From positions 2,442,089 through 2,506,088 of the forward strand of contig OX439133.1 in NCBI GenBank assembly GCA_949318235.1: DNA of 64,000 nucleotides. Reading direction: 5' to 3'. The notes beneath the pieces were generated by a model. The model saw only the letters and a list, made by a program, of their open reading frames with translations. It made no database searches and had not been told where the DNA came from. This stretch comes from Ecdyonurus torrentis (Eukaryota > Arthropoda > Insecta > Ephemeroptera > Heptageniidae). Each line of letters opens with the position of its first letter. Position 1 is the first letter of the stretch. Shown piece by piece: positions 22,716-41,402 of this stretch. The translations under genes and the position numbers were made by a program.

Positions 22716-23094
22716 TGATGTTTCTCATATGACATGAAAATTTACTTAATTAAATGTAAAACAAATAAAAGATAAAATTTAATCAGAATATTATTTTAAA
22801 TTTATGTCTATTTTTGTCTGTATTATAAAAGTAACGTAATATAACTAAAATTCTAAAAATATACTGTATGCCCTCTCTAGCCACTTAGCCCAATGCATTA
22901 GCAAGTTAATTAATATTGTTATTGTTTATTTAAACTATCATGCTAGATAGTGATCAATGCAAAAAGATAATTTTTGACCTAGATTAATTCGTATATAATT
23001 ATTTTTAAAGTAGAAAATAGTTGCATTCTAATTTGGTTTCTTTGTAAAGGTGAAACGGAAATTTTACAAGAATTCTAAAAAAAAAAAGTAAAAA
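22716..23094 (+). promoter_or_regulatory. Probable 5' region of the peritrophin-A gene
   Basis: About 380 bp of apparently unique AT-rich sequence lie between the nested-transposon block and the first coding exon. Promoter and 5' UTR should be here, but I see no unambiguous TATA/initiator pair. Confidence 0.3.
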
Positions 23095-24997
<1,903 letters not shown>

Positions 24998-26206
24998 AAA
25001 AGTTTTATAAAAAATGATTTTTATTTATATCTAAAAATTTACATCTATAAAGAGTGCCCACAAAGAAAGAGATACCATAATGTAAAGTTTCAAACATTTT
25101 GTTGTGTGGAAGTCAAAATTTTCTACAAAATATTACTTTTTGTTTTTCCTCCTGTAGCTGTTCATATTTTAAATTTTACAATCATTTTACGTAAGAAAAG
25201 AAGAAAAAACTCCCAGAGAAAGATTAGAAAATATTCATGTATGATATGGTTATTAATATTATATTACTTTGACTAGTGCCCTGTGATAGCAAAATGTTTT
25301 GTATGAATTAAAAATGATTTTTTTTGGCAATGTTCATCAAATGCGCATGATGTTTTTGAAAATAATAATAATAATAAAATAATATTATATACCTTTTTTA
25401 ATTTCAGACGTTGTAGACACACTTTAACCAATTTCATATACGATTTTGCTTTTTTATCGGTCAGTCAAAACTTCAACAGTTTTTTTTAGAATAGTTTTTG
25501 TCCTTTTGGCGTCTTGTAAAAAAAACAACAATTGACTAAGTTTTTATTTTTTTATTTTTATTTAATTTTTTTTTTTTACATTTTTTAAAATGGTAAATAC
25601 ATGGTACATTTCTCTAATTTGATGTATGAAAAGTTTTCTGAAATTCCGTAATGATAGTCGTTGGGTATAATTTTTTTTTTCTTATTAGTTTCATCCAAAA
25701 ACCGACTTGCAATCGATTGGAGGGACATACAGTACAATAATTATAAAAATATACGATTATTTAAGACTATCTATTATTATTTTATTTCTATTTAAAACTT
25801 TTATTTACAACTTATATATTGCAGGATCAGTCATCAATTTCTTAAGTATCCATAAAATTCTATCATTTCCTTTCTTATCTCCTTGCTTTTCCTTTTTTTT
25901 TTTTTTTTAATTTCTTTACTGTCGGTTGCTGCGAAGACGGCTTGATGGCCCTTTTTGGCCGCGGTTCTTCGAGATAATATCAAAAAAAATTGTCTGGGAA
26001 AATCTAAAAAAAAAAAAAAAAATTAAAAAAAAATCATATCATTTCTTTTAAAAAATATTCTTGTATTTTACATACATATACTATAAATAGAACGAATATT
26101 TTATTACAAATAATTAATTATATAATTACTACTTCAGGCAAAGATAGAGTTAAAATATAAATAGATAAAAAAAAGAGGAAGTTAGGAAATATAATATTTT
26201 ATCTTG

Positions 26207-26239
<33 letters not shown>

Positions 26240-26752
26240 GAACTTTAAATTGAATGTCAATAAAAAAAAAGTAATGTCATGACTTTCAAAAATTTATTAA
26301 AAATTATTATCGAAGTAAAAAATTAAATATTTACATATCTATTGTTTCAGGGCAATGATTTCTATACTAAAATGATATAAAATTACCTCTTAATTTTTTT
26401 TTAAGGTTTTAATTTTTTTTTTTTTTTTTTTTTATATAATATATTTTAAATATTTTAAGATACAATTTAGTTGTTGGAAAAAGCAATATAAATTTGATGT
26501 CCAAGTTATCCACGCCACAATAAATATATAGAACTGTTTTTCTAAATTGTGTGATACATATTTTTTTATAATTTATAAAGATAATTTGTATTTGAAAATA
26601 ATTCAAGCTATTTATTGTTATTTTAGGTATTTAATATAAGTTTTATTGCATTTTCTTAATTTTAGATACTTTTTTTTATAGAGAAATATTTGAAAATATT
26701 AACAATGCAGTAATTAAAATTTGAGTTAATTGAATTTAGTTAATAATTTGCA
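24998..26752. other. AT-rich intergenic after the peritrophin gene
   Basis: The 3' UTR of the peritrophin gene must begin here. Apart from a LINE end (25684-25795), a short GC-richer patch gcgaagacggcttgatggcc (25932) and homopolymer runs, nothing is recognised. Confidence 0.4.
25684..25795 (-). mobile_element. LINE 3' end fragment
   Basis: tttcatccaaaaaccgactt and tggagggacatacagtacaa match the 3' UTR at 54328-54380. Confidence 0.5.
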
Positions 26753-27071
26753 TTAAAGGCGTAAAACACCTTGAACAAAAAACAGTTGTGTTATATCCTA
26801 ACAAACCTGAAAATCAACGTTGATTTGGCCGAAAGTTATTGATTTCTAATTTATTTTCCATTTACAAAATACCACTTGCGGTCACTGACGTCACAGTTCG
26901 CATAATCCACACGCACGTAAACCGGACGAGCTGTGACGTTAGTGACTGCCAATGTCATTTTGTGAATGGAAAATAAATTAGAAATCAATGACTTCGGCTA
27001 AATCAAAGTTGATTTTTAGGTTTATTAAGATATTACGCAACTTTTTTGTTCAATGTGTTCTACGCCTTTAA
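26753..27071. mobile_element. MITE family A
   Basis: TTAA-bounded foldback with family A termini; the central stem contains ctgacgtcac in one arm and a mutated partner (gacgttagtg) in the other. Confidence 0.85.
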
Positions 27072-27401
27072 TAGAATATTACATGAGTATATGACAACAC
27101 AAATATTAAAAAAAATTCTGATTTTTGTAGACCCCTTGCACATACTTGCGCTTTGTCGCCATGTTTGTGGTGCCTTATGCATTGTCCAGCATAGGCGAAA
27201 CATCATTTCTCCTAATTTTTTAAATAAAAAGGAATTTATTTCCACTGAACGAATTTTTCTCGTATTCTTAGAACTTATTAGGATCTAGAAATAAGGTTTT
27301 GTGGGAGGTCTGAAGCTTCTTTTGCTTTTAAAAAATAGCAATGACGTTCTGAAGCTTCTTTTGCTATTAAAATAAAAAGATGTTTTTCCTATGCTGCTGC
27401 C

Positions 27402-27565
27402 TACAGTCCGTGCTACCTAAAGATGTTTGCGATTAATCGAAATCGAGCCATAAGCCAATAGACGTTCAAGCGCTCAAGGTCACTAGGAGGTGGGGAAATG
27501 TTAACTAAATGGAGAGTTTTTAGGCGTTCTTTCATTGGTCGCATCCTTAGGCTGCGCGGACTGTA
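27402..27565. mobile_element. 164-bp TA-flanked element D, nested in family C
   Basis: Ends TACAGTCCGTG and its inverse GCGGACTGTA, sharing TACAGTCCG. It splits the family C motif between ctgcct and tatgaatgtg, consistent with a TA target. Single copy in the window; Tc1/mariner-type inferred. Confidence 0.65.
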
Positions 27566-27598
27566 TGAATGTGTTCCTGACCAGAAAAATTGCGGCTC

Positions 27599-27941
27599 GT
27601 AAAGGAATAGACCAGAGAAAAACATAAGCCTTTATATCACAAAACACTTGATGAGATTTACATAAATAAAATTAGTTTGTCATAAAACCCAACAGTAGCT
27701 CCGTAGCAGTGGTCAGAAAATTCTATTTAAGCAACCCGCACAACATTTTCATACTAATTTTTGCATGTTTTTGACGTCATAAACATGACTTTTCAAGCAA
27801 ATTGCATACTTTACAGTTTTTTCACGCTCTCTCGTGGGGCTACATTAACATACTGGTAAAAATTGTCATCAGTTTTAGAGATCTCATTTCGTGTTTATTC
27901 ATTAAAAAGCACATGTTGTCTTATGTGGTCTATGGCTTTAA
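27599..27941 (+). mobile_element. MITE family B inserted in a family C element
   Basis: It interrupts family C exactly at the TTAA of its conserved ctcttaaatatgag. The right TTAA is intact, the left is now GTAA. Uninterrupted family C copies at 17338 and 20100 show the empty site. Confidence 0.9.
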
Positions 27942-28047
27942 ATATGAGTGCAACCGGTCTATTGACAGTTTAAGTAGTAAGCAATAAAAAAAAAGCAATT
28001 AAATAACATGTTTCCACTAAGTTTTGAATTTCAAAAATATTTTACAG

Positions 28048-28137
28048 AAATTGCCATATGTCTACTATGAAAGATATCAGCATATTAAAAATTTTGATCC
28101 ACAAATTGTGAGTGAAGAAGAAAAGAAGTGCAAATAA
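28048..28137 (+). CDS. Orphan terminal exon
   Basis: The acceptor atattttacag ends at 28047 and the following 29 codons to TAA read KLPYVYYERYQHIKNFDPQI and then VSEEEKKCK, phase 0. The acidic/basic tail looks like a genuine C-terminus. I cannot name the family or find the upstream exons; a SINE tail begins about 13 bp after the stop. It might be part of a gene whose earlier exons lie left of the MITE block. Confidence 0.35.
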   Translation, partial: KLPYVYYERYQHIKNFDPQIVSEEEKKCK

Positions 28138-28149
28138 TTTTTTTTGAAG

Positions 28150-28562
28150 ATAAACATTTTTTTTTTTTTTTTTTTTTTTGCTTGCCATATTGTGTTATCG
28201 TGCTATACACCAATCCCAGTCCCAGTCAAGACATTGTCTTATCGACAGGTAAGTACTTTCCAATTAATGGAAATGCCAACACAGGCCGGCCAAGGCCTAA
28301 GTACACAGCCCGGCATTCGCCATGACAGCCTAGAGAAACCGTGGAAACATCTAGGCAGGCTGGTCGGTGCAATCACATCAATCATGCACCTCCCGAATAC
28401 TGTGCGTCGTCATGGAATGCATGTAAACATACATCGTGCAACGTGTTGTGCTCTCACACTTGACGTACGCACCCAGCAGTGGCTCGAACCTATACTAGGT
28501 GAGGAGTACACAGTTGCGAGTCAGCTACCTTCACCACTCGGCCATACCAGCTCGGTACAATA
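28150..28562 (-). mobile_element. tRNA-derived SINE, copy 1
   Basis: Read on minus, the head carries a pol III A box (TGGCCGAGTGG) and B box (GGTTCGAGCC) spaced as in a tRNA; the body is about 300 bp and the element ends in an A-run (T-run at 28158-28179 on plus). It is over 90% alike by eye to the copy at 43080-43494. The 139-codon frame running across it on plus is antisense to the SINE and not a gene. Confidence 0.75.
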
Positions 28563-28718
28563 GTAAGATGGCTAGGTAATAGTAGATAAATGTTTAAGAC
28601 AGGAAGTGTTTTTAGAAAAAGAAAAGAGCAGATAGAATTTTATATAAATATGAAGTTAGAATTTTGATTAAAACTATATTTTAAAACAATATAGCTAAAG
28701 GGTATATAGTTAAATATA

Positions 28719-28842
<124 letters not shown>

Positions 28843-28923
28843 TATAATATAATATTTTGTGGTAACAATATGACATAAAAACATGAAATTACAACAAAAA
28901 TATCTTGTATGGGAAAACCTACT

Positions 28924-29242
28924 TTAAAGGCGTAGAACACCCTGAACAAAAAAGTTGCCTAATATCCTAACAAACCTGAAAATCAACGTTGATTTGACCC
29001 GGGTCATTGATTTCTAATTTATTTTCCATAAACAAAATGCCACTGCCAATCACTGACGTCATAGCTCGCCCGGTTTACTTGCACGTGGACCAGGCGAGCT
29101 GTGACGTCAGTGACCGGCAGCGGTATTTTGTGAAAGGAAAATAAATTAGAAATCAATGACTCCGGTTAAATAATCGTTGATTTTCATCAGGTTTGTTAGG
29201 ATATTACGCAACTTTTTTGTTCAAGGTGTTCTACGCCTTTAA
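28924..29242. mobile_element. MITE family A
   Basis: Full-length copy bounded by TTAA. Both arms carry TGACGTCA (about 29053 and 29102). Confidence 0.88.
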
Positions 29243-29375
29243 TATAATATATAATATTAAAAAACTAGACGGTTCTGAATTACAATATTAACACAAAGTA
29301 TAGATTAAATATTACCTAGAAGTTAAGCTACGTCAAAAATTTGAAAACAAGATCAATTATTTAAGTTTGTCCACT

Positions 29376-29688
29376 TTAAAGGCGTAGAACACTTTGAATA
29401 AAAAACTTACCTAATATCATAACAAACCTAAATATCAACGTTGATTTGGCCGGAGTCATTGATTTCTAATTTATTTTCCATTAAAAACATGGCAGCTACG
29501 GGTTTACAGCTCACTATAGTCCACGTGCGCGGCAACAGGCAAGCTGTGACGTAGAAAACCCGCAGCTACAATTTTGTGAATAAAAAATAAATTAGAAATC
29601 AATGACTCCTGCCAAATCAACGTTGATATTTAGGTTTGTTAGTATATTAGACATTTTTTTTTTTGTTCAAGGTGTTCTACGCCTTTAA
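29376..29688. mobile_element. MITE family A, subtype without TGACGTCA
   Basis: TTAA-bounded; central arms read gtgacgtag rather than the full octamer, like the copy at 23268. Only 133 bp separate it from the previous family A copy. Confidence 0.85.
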
Positions 29689-31396
29689 GGATTACATGCA
29701 AAGGTAAAAATTTAAAATTTAGCGGTAAACTTTAGTCAATTTAAAAACTATTTTTAAATAATAAAAATTAAAACTTATTTCAGAATATTAAAACATTTTT
29801 TAAATTTACTTAATTTCATTTTTTTTTTTTTTTTTTTTGAAAATAAAGAATGTACTAAGAATTACTGTATTGTGAAAATATAGTCGTTATTTTTTTAACT
29901 ACATAACAAAAGGGAAAATGGGGTGAGAATGCAGGGTTGATTGAGAGGTGAATTGGTTCCTCTCTGGTACTGATTGGCTGTTGTCTAGGGGTATGTCGTT
30001 GATCTCACTGCCACTCCCCTTAAGTTATAGGAAAACAAAATGTTGTTTGACCTTAACTTTTTATTAAAGAGGAGATAGGGTTTTCAACTCTTCAATAATA
30101 ACTCCAAGTTTTTTCGTTTTAAATTATGCTTTTTGAATTATTTTATTATCACAAATTTGGATTACAGTATTATTTTATAATTTTTAATTTTATATTATTA
30201 TTTGCCAAAATGTTGATAATTATATTTCCTGAAAATAATTTTTATTGAATCAAATCAATGTAATGGTATGATTTAATTTTGACTACTGCCCGCTGACTTA
30301 CGCAGTACTTTCTCTCTCTCTCTCACGTCAACTCCACTAACAGCAAGTTTAATCCCTGATGCTCAATTAAACTCAACTGTATAATAATTTTTCTAATTTT
30401 ATACAATCATTCATTTAATTGTAATTTTCCCAAAATCACAATTAAATCAATAATAGTATCAAATATCAGAAACTTGTTGTTGTTAAGCGTTGTTCCACAC
30501 ACCGCGCAGTAAGCTTCCCTCGATCTCCATACTTATAATCAGAAAAACTAAATTTTAAATTAAAAAATTACCAATTATTTTATTTAAACTGATTAATTTA
30601 TTAATTTACTCAATCCTTATTACATAGCCAAATTATCTTATTTTCCAAATTAGCTTACTCCATCCTTTAATTTACAACTTCATTTCCTTGAATATTGCCA
30701 AAAATTTAGTCAACAAAAATCAAACAGCCTATACAATTTTTAATCACTTTTTAATCCAAAATTTTATCTAATTGCTGAGTGTATAATTTACCGATAAAAG
30801 CCAAGATACTAACTATCAGGAGTTGAGTTTAAACCCATGTTAATCTCCTATTAACATGGGGATGCTCAGAGGGTGCTCTTGGCCTGCTGGCGAGTGTGCA
30901 CCTTTACTCTAAGATGACTTAACAACAACTGGAGAATATCGGTCACGTCTGCCTATTTATAACCTCTCAGTCCGAGAAATGGGGTGTACGCGTCCCTTCC
31001 ACCGACTTCATCACGAGACGAAAAATATTACACACGTGCACGGTTCCCTCTACTCCGGCTTGGGTTTTTTCCCTTCTCTACATCGCAGTTTGTAGACAAT
31101 GTTCTAGAAATTTTATTGCTTTGTTTTAATTTTGAAGGCCATTGAATTGTCTCAACATGTTGTAAAAGCATACAAAAACTTTACTATATTAAAAACTAAC
31201 AAGCATATTATTTCAAATATTTATGATTCTTATAGAATTTATTTTTTATTTTTGAATATAAAAAAAAAATTAATCAATCAAAACTATTATTAATTTCCCA
31301 ATCAATAAATAAATTTATTTCAATCTAATCTTATATATTAAAAAATTAAACTTATATATATTCAATAAAAATCATTTACAAATTATGCGTCTATTT
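29689..31396. other. Intergenic with a GC-richer block
   Basis: 30283-31110 is richer in GC, holding ccgctgacttacgcagtact, ctctctctctcacgtcaact and a TATA-like tatttataacc (30952). It might be a solo LTR or another single-copy element, but I find no terminal repeats to prove it. Confidence 0.3.
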
Positions 31397-31826
31397 TTTA
31401 GGGGGAATGGGTCATGTAGCAGTTCAGGTAGGTGGTGCTGCAATCGAATTTATTTTTAATAATTTTTTAAACCACATTCTGAGATGTTTAAGAAGTTTTA
31501 AACCAGTGGGTGCCCTATAGATAAACACCGGAGCTTTAAGTCAAAATAATAAAAACTAAGATATTTTATTTGGTTCAGTTTTTGAATGTGATGGAAAGAA
31601 ATTAAATGATGAGCTCAAGTTCAACTACTTCTTTCACATTCAAAAACTGAACCAAATAAAATATCTTGGTTTTTATTGTTTTGACTTAAAGCTAAGATAT
31701 TTATCTAGGGCACCCACTGGTTTAAAACTTCTTAAACACCTCAGAAAATGGTTTAAAAAATTATTAAACATAAATTCGATTGCAGCGCCAACTACCTGAA
31801 CAGCTACATGACCCATTCCCCCTTAA
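31397..31826. mobile_element. Foldback P, about 430 bp, TTAA-type flank
   Basis: Arms of about 195 bp (gggggaatgggtcatgtagc, aaccagtgggtgccctatag and inverses) around a loop of about 40 bp. Flanks TTTA and TTAA. Confidence 0.78.
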
Positions 31827-31829
31827 AAT

Positions 31830-32676
31830 AAATTTGAATATAAAAACATATTGTGTTCTTGAATGATATGTTCCTTTTCTTTTATTGACCAAAATTTATT
31901 ATGATTATTTCTCTCTCTCTCTCTCTCTCTCTCAATCTGAATGTTAAATTTTACTTCTCTCAAATGAACGCATTCAAGGATGCACAAATGTTTACTGATA
32001 AAATATAAAGTAATAAAAATTCTACCCCACCCCCAATGAAATGCAAAAATGACAACTTCTAATTTTATGACATCACTCCGCACTTGTTCACAAAAACTCT
32101 CCTTTTGATATAGTATAGTGCGCATGATCTTGGTGACCTCTGCTGCACCAAACAAATTCTTTCTATTGCAAAAATTGGTGTAACTCAAATCATGTGACCA
32201 AACTCCAACATCAACACAAACTTAAATTTTTCTTCATTTTATCTCACTCTCCTCTCCACACTCTTTTTTTTTACTGAAATTCTCTCTCTATCATTTTTTT
32301 TTTATTTACTTAAAATTTTGAACATATGAAAATTTAATTCTGCATTTCATTACGGGCGTATATACTAATGAAGAAAAAATTGAAATTAAAAATAATACTT
32401 GAAAATATCAACGAAAAAAAACACGATATTATTTAATTCAAACAATACGCTTCAAAATAGCGCATTACCAAGAATATTAAACTGAACCCGAATCTCGGCT
32501 ATGACCCGTTACATTATAACTATTACCGGTCCAAGACGGTCAACTTCTACGTTAAGAACAAATAAAATAGACCTACTTTTAATGACTTTTATAAGTGGCA
32601 AAATTGTAATATAAAACGTGAAAATGCCCATTTTATTATCAAGACACTGAAAATGGACCTAAACGCACGTTGAAAA
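31830..32676. other. Intergenic downstream of the minus-strand gene
   Basis: A 121-codon minus frame (32188-31823) contains a (GA)n-derived RERERER run and shows no domain; I treat it as chance. 3' UTR of the minus-strand gene is expected at the right end. Confidence 0.35.
31909..31933. repeat. (CT)n microsatellite
   Basis: 12 CT units. Confidence 0.95.
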
Positions 32677-37611
<4,935 letters not shown>

Positions 37612-37688
37612 TTTAACGCCCTTGTCAACTTACCTTTTAATCATTTAGATTACTAGATTGATTATTACCATACCTTATTATCCATAAA

Positions 37689-37933
37689 TTAGACACCAAC
37701 ACGTTGATTTTGTATTTATTTTTATTTATTTTTATTTTGACTGTTATATCACGTATCTGACGTCACAATGTACAGATGGGGCTGTTATAGGGGTAAAGAA
37801 CTTGAGGAAGGGGCTTCAATTTATCAAGTGACCAGAGCGGTGACTGTGATTGGCGGCGGTACATTGGGACGTCATATACGTGATATAATAGTCTAAATGA
37901 AAATAAATACAAAATCAACGTGGCTGTGTCTAT
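37689..37933. mobile_element. Foldback S, 245 bp
   Basis: Arms pair ttagacaccaacacgttgat with atcaacgtggctgtgtcta; inner arms hold atatcacgtatctgacgtca and tgacgtc-type inverse. It separates two possible minus-strand exons. Confidence 0.65.
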
Positions 37934-37951
37934 ATCATTGAAAAATAATAC

Positions 37952-38045
37952 CTCAAGATCAACAAGATCACATAAATACTTTCTATTACCACCAAAATCA
38001 AATTGTTTCATATATGATAACTCTTTTGCTCTTAAAGGATCAAAA
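37952..38045 (-). CDS. Possible isolated coding exon
   Basis: On minus an acceptor ttatttccacag precedes 94 nt reading FDPLRAKELSYMKQFDFGG and then NRKYLCDLVDLE, ending at gtatta. The peptide has natural composition and no repeat character. A foldback element starts 19 bp beyond its donor. Partner exons are not identified. Confidence 0.25.
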
Positions 38046-38399
38046 CTGTGGAAATAATTTACCTGATATGTTGTATAACATAGAATCAAAAAAAGTATTA
38101 AAAAATAAGTAACTCAGATTCTTCTAAAAGAATAAAAAAAAAAAAGGCTTATAACTTTGTATAATTTTAAAATTTTATTTCTTATTAAAAAAAAGTATAT
38201 AACAATTAATAAATAAATTAACGTATATGATGCGGGGGCATGCATTTGGCACCGGCTGCGTTGTATATTTCTCTCCGCAAGAGAGGATATATCATTTGCG
38301 GCCGGTGTCGGATGTGTGGTCCTGAGTCGTATGTGTTCGTGTAATCAAGAAATTGTGTAAAAATGTAAACTCATCTTAATTCATATAAACTAAAAGTCA

Positions 38400-38646
38400 T
38401 ATAGACCAACGAAGCTGAAGGTAATGTTAGGAATCAACTGCGAATTTCGTTCGTCTTTTCCGAATTTGCCCGATCGACGAGATCCATTTCCGGTAAAATT
38501 TCATTTTTTCAAAAAAAATTACACACGATAATATTTTCCCGCCATCAAAACGTGAAAAATACCGGAAATAAAGATTTAAATCTTGCAGCAGACGCACGAA
38601 ATGCGCAGTCGATGCCTTACGTTATCTTCAGCTTCGTTGATATAGA
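38400..38646. mobile_element. Foldback U, about 245 bp
   Basis: Ends accaacgaagctgaaggtaa and ttatcttcagcttcgttga pair; interior GC-richer (cgatcgacgagatcc) and includes imperfect ccggtaaaat / taccggaaat. Confidence 0.58.
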
Positions 38647-38670
38647 CGTATCACCGCATGTCTTAATTAC

Positions 38671-39010
38671 TTAAGGCGAGAAATCAGCTACTGCGCGGGA
38701 TTTGACTAAAAAGTTGTAAAGACAGAAAAATCTGAAATTTTGTACAGTGATACATTAGGATAAGGTATCTTCAAAAATGTAAAAATTTTGGAGGGTCACC
38801 ATGCTAGATTTTTAATTATGATTTTTTGAAGTTTTAGTCCCATACGAGCCTATGTTAATTTCAATAATTAATTTCTCTCTTATCTGATGGTCACGGGTTC
38901 TGAAAATTTTTTCATTGGTAGCTGTTACCATTAACTTTCGAATGACATAATAAAATTTGGAAGTTTTTTTTTAGATTTTGAGATACAAGCCATCTATATA
39001 CAACCCTTAA
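38671..39010 (-). mobile_element. Family H element (TTAA)
   Basis: TTAA-bounded, about 340 bp: ggcgagaaatcagctactgc at the left, agccatctatatacaaccct at the right. The interior carries tctgatggtcacgggttctg and tcaccatgctaga. This is the most complete copy. Confidence 0.7.
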
Positions 39011-39439
39011 TGATAAAATTTCTTAAAAATAAAAGTCATACATTGAATTGCTGAATTATCGCCGTATTATTAAAAACTGCAAACTTAAAAATATTTTAAA
39101 TTGTATAATTTTTATATCATATTAACTATTAAACTATTACTATATAATTTTTATGATGAGTATTTAAATAAGCTCATAAAAAAAAGGGGGGAGGGAAACG
39201 AAAGAAAAAGTATTACAAATGATATTTTGATGTGTTATAAATGGTATAAAAATGTGATATAAAGGATATAAATATTCTATAAAATATAAAAAAGTTTTAA
39301 ACGATATAAATGTATGTTAGCAAAATAATATAAATGAAATCACATTTTTTTCTTTCAAATATTGTATTGTATATTAAAATTACAAGTCTATATTTAATAT
39401 GATTTCTTTATTTTTTATGTTTATGTTATGTTCATGTAA

Positions 39440-39585
39440 ATTGTTTATATTAAAACAACGTGCAGAAATACTCTGACAAGTAATAACACAGGAGCTCACG
39501 ACCCTGGTCAGAGGACAATTTCAGTGGGTTTGTACCCTTTTTTGGCTTCTGATAAAAACAATTTATTCTTATTATTATATAATGG
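39440..39585 (+). mobile_element. LINE-like 3' end
   Basis: agtgggtttgtacccttttt and ttggcttctgataaaaacaa, then an (ATT)n-like tail, match the end of the insertion at 56653-57122. Confidence 0.5.
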
Positions 39586-39586
39586 A

Positions 39587-40122
39587 TAATAGACAACTTG
39601 CATGCCGTTTTTTTATGGCCTTAAAAAATTCTTTAGAAAAAATAAATAATATTGGTGTATATAAAACTTCTTAAAAAATGCTCCTTCATACTTAAAATAA
39701 TTTTTGAAATTCAATTTTTATTTGAAGTAAAGACGGTGGCCATTACGCCGAAAGACGGTTCGCGTTTCTTTTGCTTTTTAATTGTTGAAATCGTTCAAAC
39801 GAGTTCGCAGCAACTGAAGAATTTTTTTCAACGGCTGATTTTATTAAACAGCTCTGTTGGAGAAAATACAGATTTTTTAAAAAATTCTTCAGTTGCTGCG
39901 AACTCGTTTGAACGATTTTAACAATTAAAAAGCAAAAGAAACGCGAACCGTCTTTCGGCGTAATGGCCACCGTCTTTACTTCAAATAAAATTTGAATTTC
40001 AAAAATTATTTTAAATATGAAGGAGCATTTTTGGAGAAGTTTTATATGCACCAATATTATTTATTTTTCCCAAAGAATTTTTTAAGACCATAAAAAAACG
40101 GCATGCAAGTTGTCTATTGTGT
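39587..40122. mobile_element. Foldback Q, about 536 bp, arms of about 245 bp
   Basis: Both arms encode the same open peptide (VKTVAITPKDGSRFFCFLIV) in outward reading, one on each strand; that follows from the palindrome and is not evidence of a gene. Ends ataatagacaacttgcatgc and inverse. Confidence 0.78.
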
Positions 40123-40249
40123 ATGATAATTATATCAATCTATTATTCTAAATGATAAAAAAGTAAGTTGACAAGGGCTTTCAAGGTTTATTAAGCCTTT
40201 TAAGTCCAAGATTTTACAAATAAAAAGAACAATGAAGGTGGAAAATCAT

Positions 40250-40560
40250 CTATATACTTCACACTATACAGTATTTGATTAAAAATTGGTAAAGAAAGAA
40301 TAATCTGAAATTCTGTAGTCATACATTAGGATATGGTATCTTCAAAAATGTAATAGTTTAACATGGTAAACGCCATGCTAGATATTGAATTAAAATGTTT
40401 TTTTTTTTTTTCATTAAGTTTAGGCCTGAAATAATAGCCAAAGTTAACTTAAATAATTATTTCCTTATGATTGATATAGGTTTCTGTTAGAATTAACTTT
40501 TAATATCATCAGATTTTAAAATACTAGCCATCTGAATATAAACTTTAAGGGGAGATAAAT
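40250..40560 (-). mobile_element. Family H element, diverged
   Basis: ttggtaaagaaagaataatc, ggatatggtatcttcaaaaa and ccatgctagatattg are recognisable; the ends are eroded. Confidence 0.5.
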
Positions 40561-40635
40561 GTGCTCAAGAATTTAGGCTTTCTGTGCAGCAAAGAGTCTG
40601 AAAGAGTAACCTTTGTAAGCATGTGTAACAGAATA

Positions 40636-41116
40636 ATAAGGAAGAGTCTACACGAAGTTAACCCCTAGGTTTAAATACGTCATTGGAAAGTGAAAAAGTA
40701 GTAGATAAACTTAGCATAGGCAATTAACTGGAAAATTGACGTTTTATTTAATAAAAGAAGAAAAAAAAATTAAGTTCTCAACCCTTTGCCGACTACGTCG
40801 TCATTTGTCTACATCCGATTCTCAATTGTCTTCTGGATTTCATGCAACTGCTACAAATTCAAAAAAATTACCGGCTAACGGCTGCCTTTCAACAATGGGA
40901 TCGGCTGAAATACAGAAGAAAATTGAAAATCGGATATAAACAAATGATGTCATAGTCGGCAAAGGGTTGGGAATTGAAACTTTTTATTTCTTTTTATTAA
41001 ATAAAACGTCAATTTTCCAGGTAATTGCCTATGATAAGTTTATCTACTACTTTTTCTCTTTCAAATAACGTATTCAAACGTATATAGGGGTTAACTTTGT
41101 GTAGACTTCCTTATTC
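40636..41116. mobile_element. Foldback R, about 480 bp
   Basis: Arms of about 160 bp (gtctacacgaagttaacccc, aattgacgttttatttaata and inverses) around a loop with ggctaacggctgcc. Non-coding. Confidence 0.75.
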
Positions 41117-41235
41117 CAATAATATAATATATAATAATGTAATAAAAAAAAGTTACTTTTTCCTATTACTTTTAACATTTTCTATTTAAATATGTGTAGT
41201 CACAAACATTGGTATTAAATAAAAAATTCGTAGAG

Positions 41236-41402
41236 TTTCAGCGGACAAGTTTAACGTTTATTACATTGTGATTCTATAGCACTTGTGACGTAATTTACGC
41301 TTTATCTTTACGTTTATATAGTGACGTCATAACCGTTGATACTACAATACTTAAAGCATATTGCAAAACTGTGTACAAGCTTTTCAACGCTTTTTTCTAG
41401 TG
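41236..41402 (+). mobile_element. Family O element, partial
   Basis: ttgtgacgtaatttacgctt, tagtgacgtcataaccgttg and ttgcaaaactgtgtacaagc match 52030-52266; left part lost. Confidence 0.6.

Larger units (their letters stand above)
27128..27962 (+). mobile_element. MITE family C carrying two nested insertions
   Basis: Left part 27128-27401, middle part 27566-27598, right part 27942-27962; interrupted by element D (27402-27565) and by a family B MITE (27599-27941). A 35-bp internal stretch (gttctgaagcttcttttgct) is also duplicated near 27311-27375. Confidence 0.85.

Noticed and set aside
28144..28563. 139-codon protein and its relative at 43048-43446
   Set aside because: Antisense of a tRNA-derived SINE with A and B boxes and an A tail.
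30283..31110. A solo LTR with TATA box
   Set aside because: No TG...CA ends, target duplication or second copy found; left as unassigned.
31823..32188. 121-codon frame on minus
   Set aside because: Includes a (GA)n-derived RE run, lacks a domain or splice context; composition looks like chance.
39652..40054. Pair of similar 89- and 103-codon proteins on opposite strands
   Set aside because: Both are arms of foldback Q.
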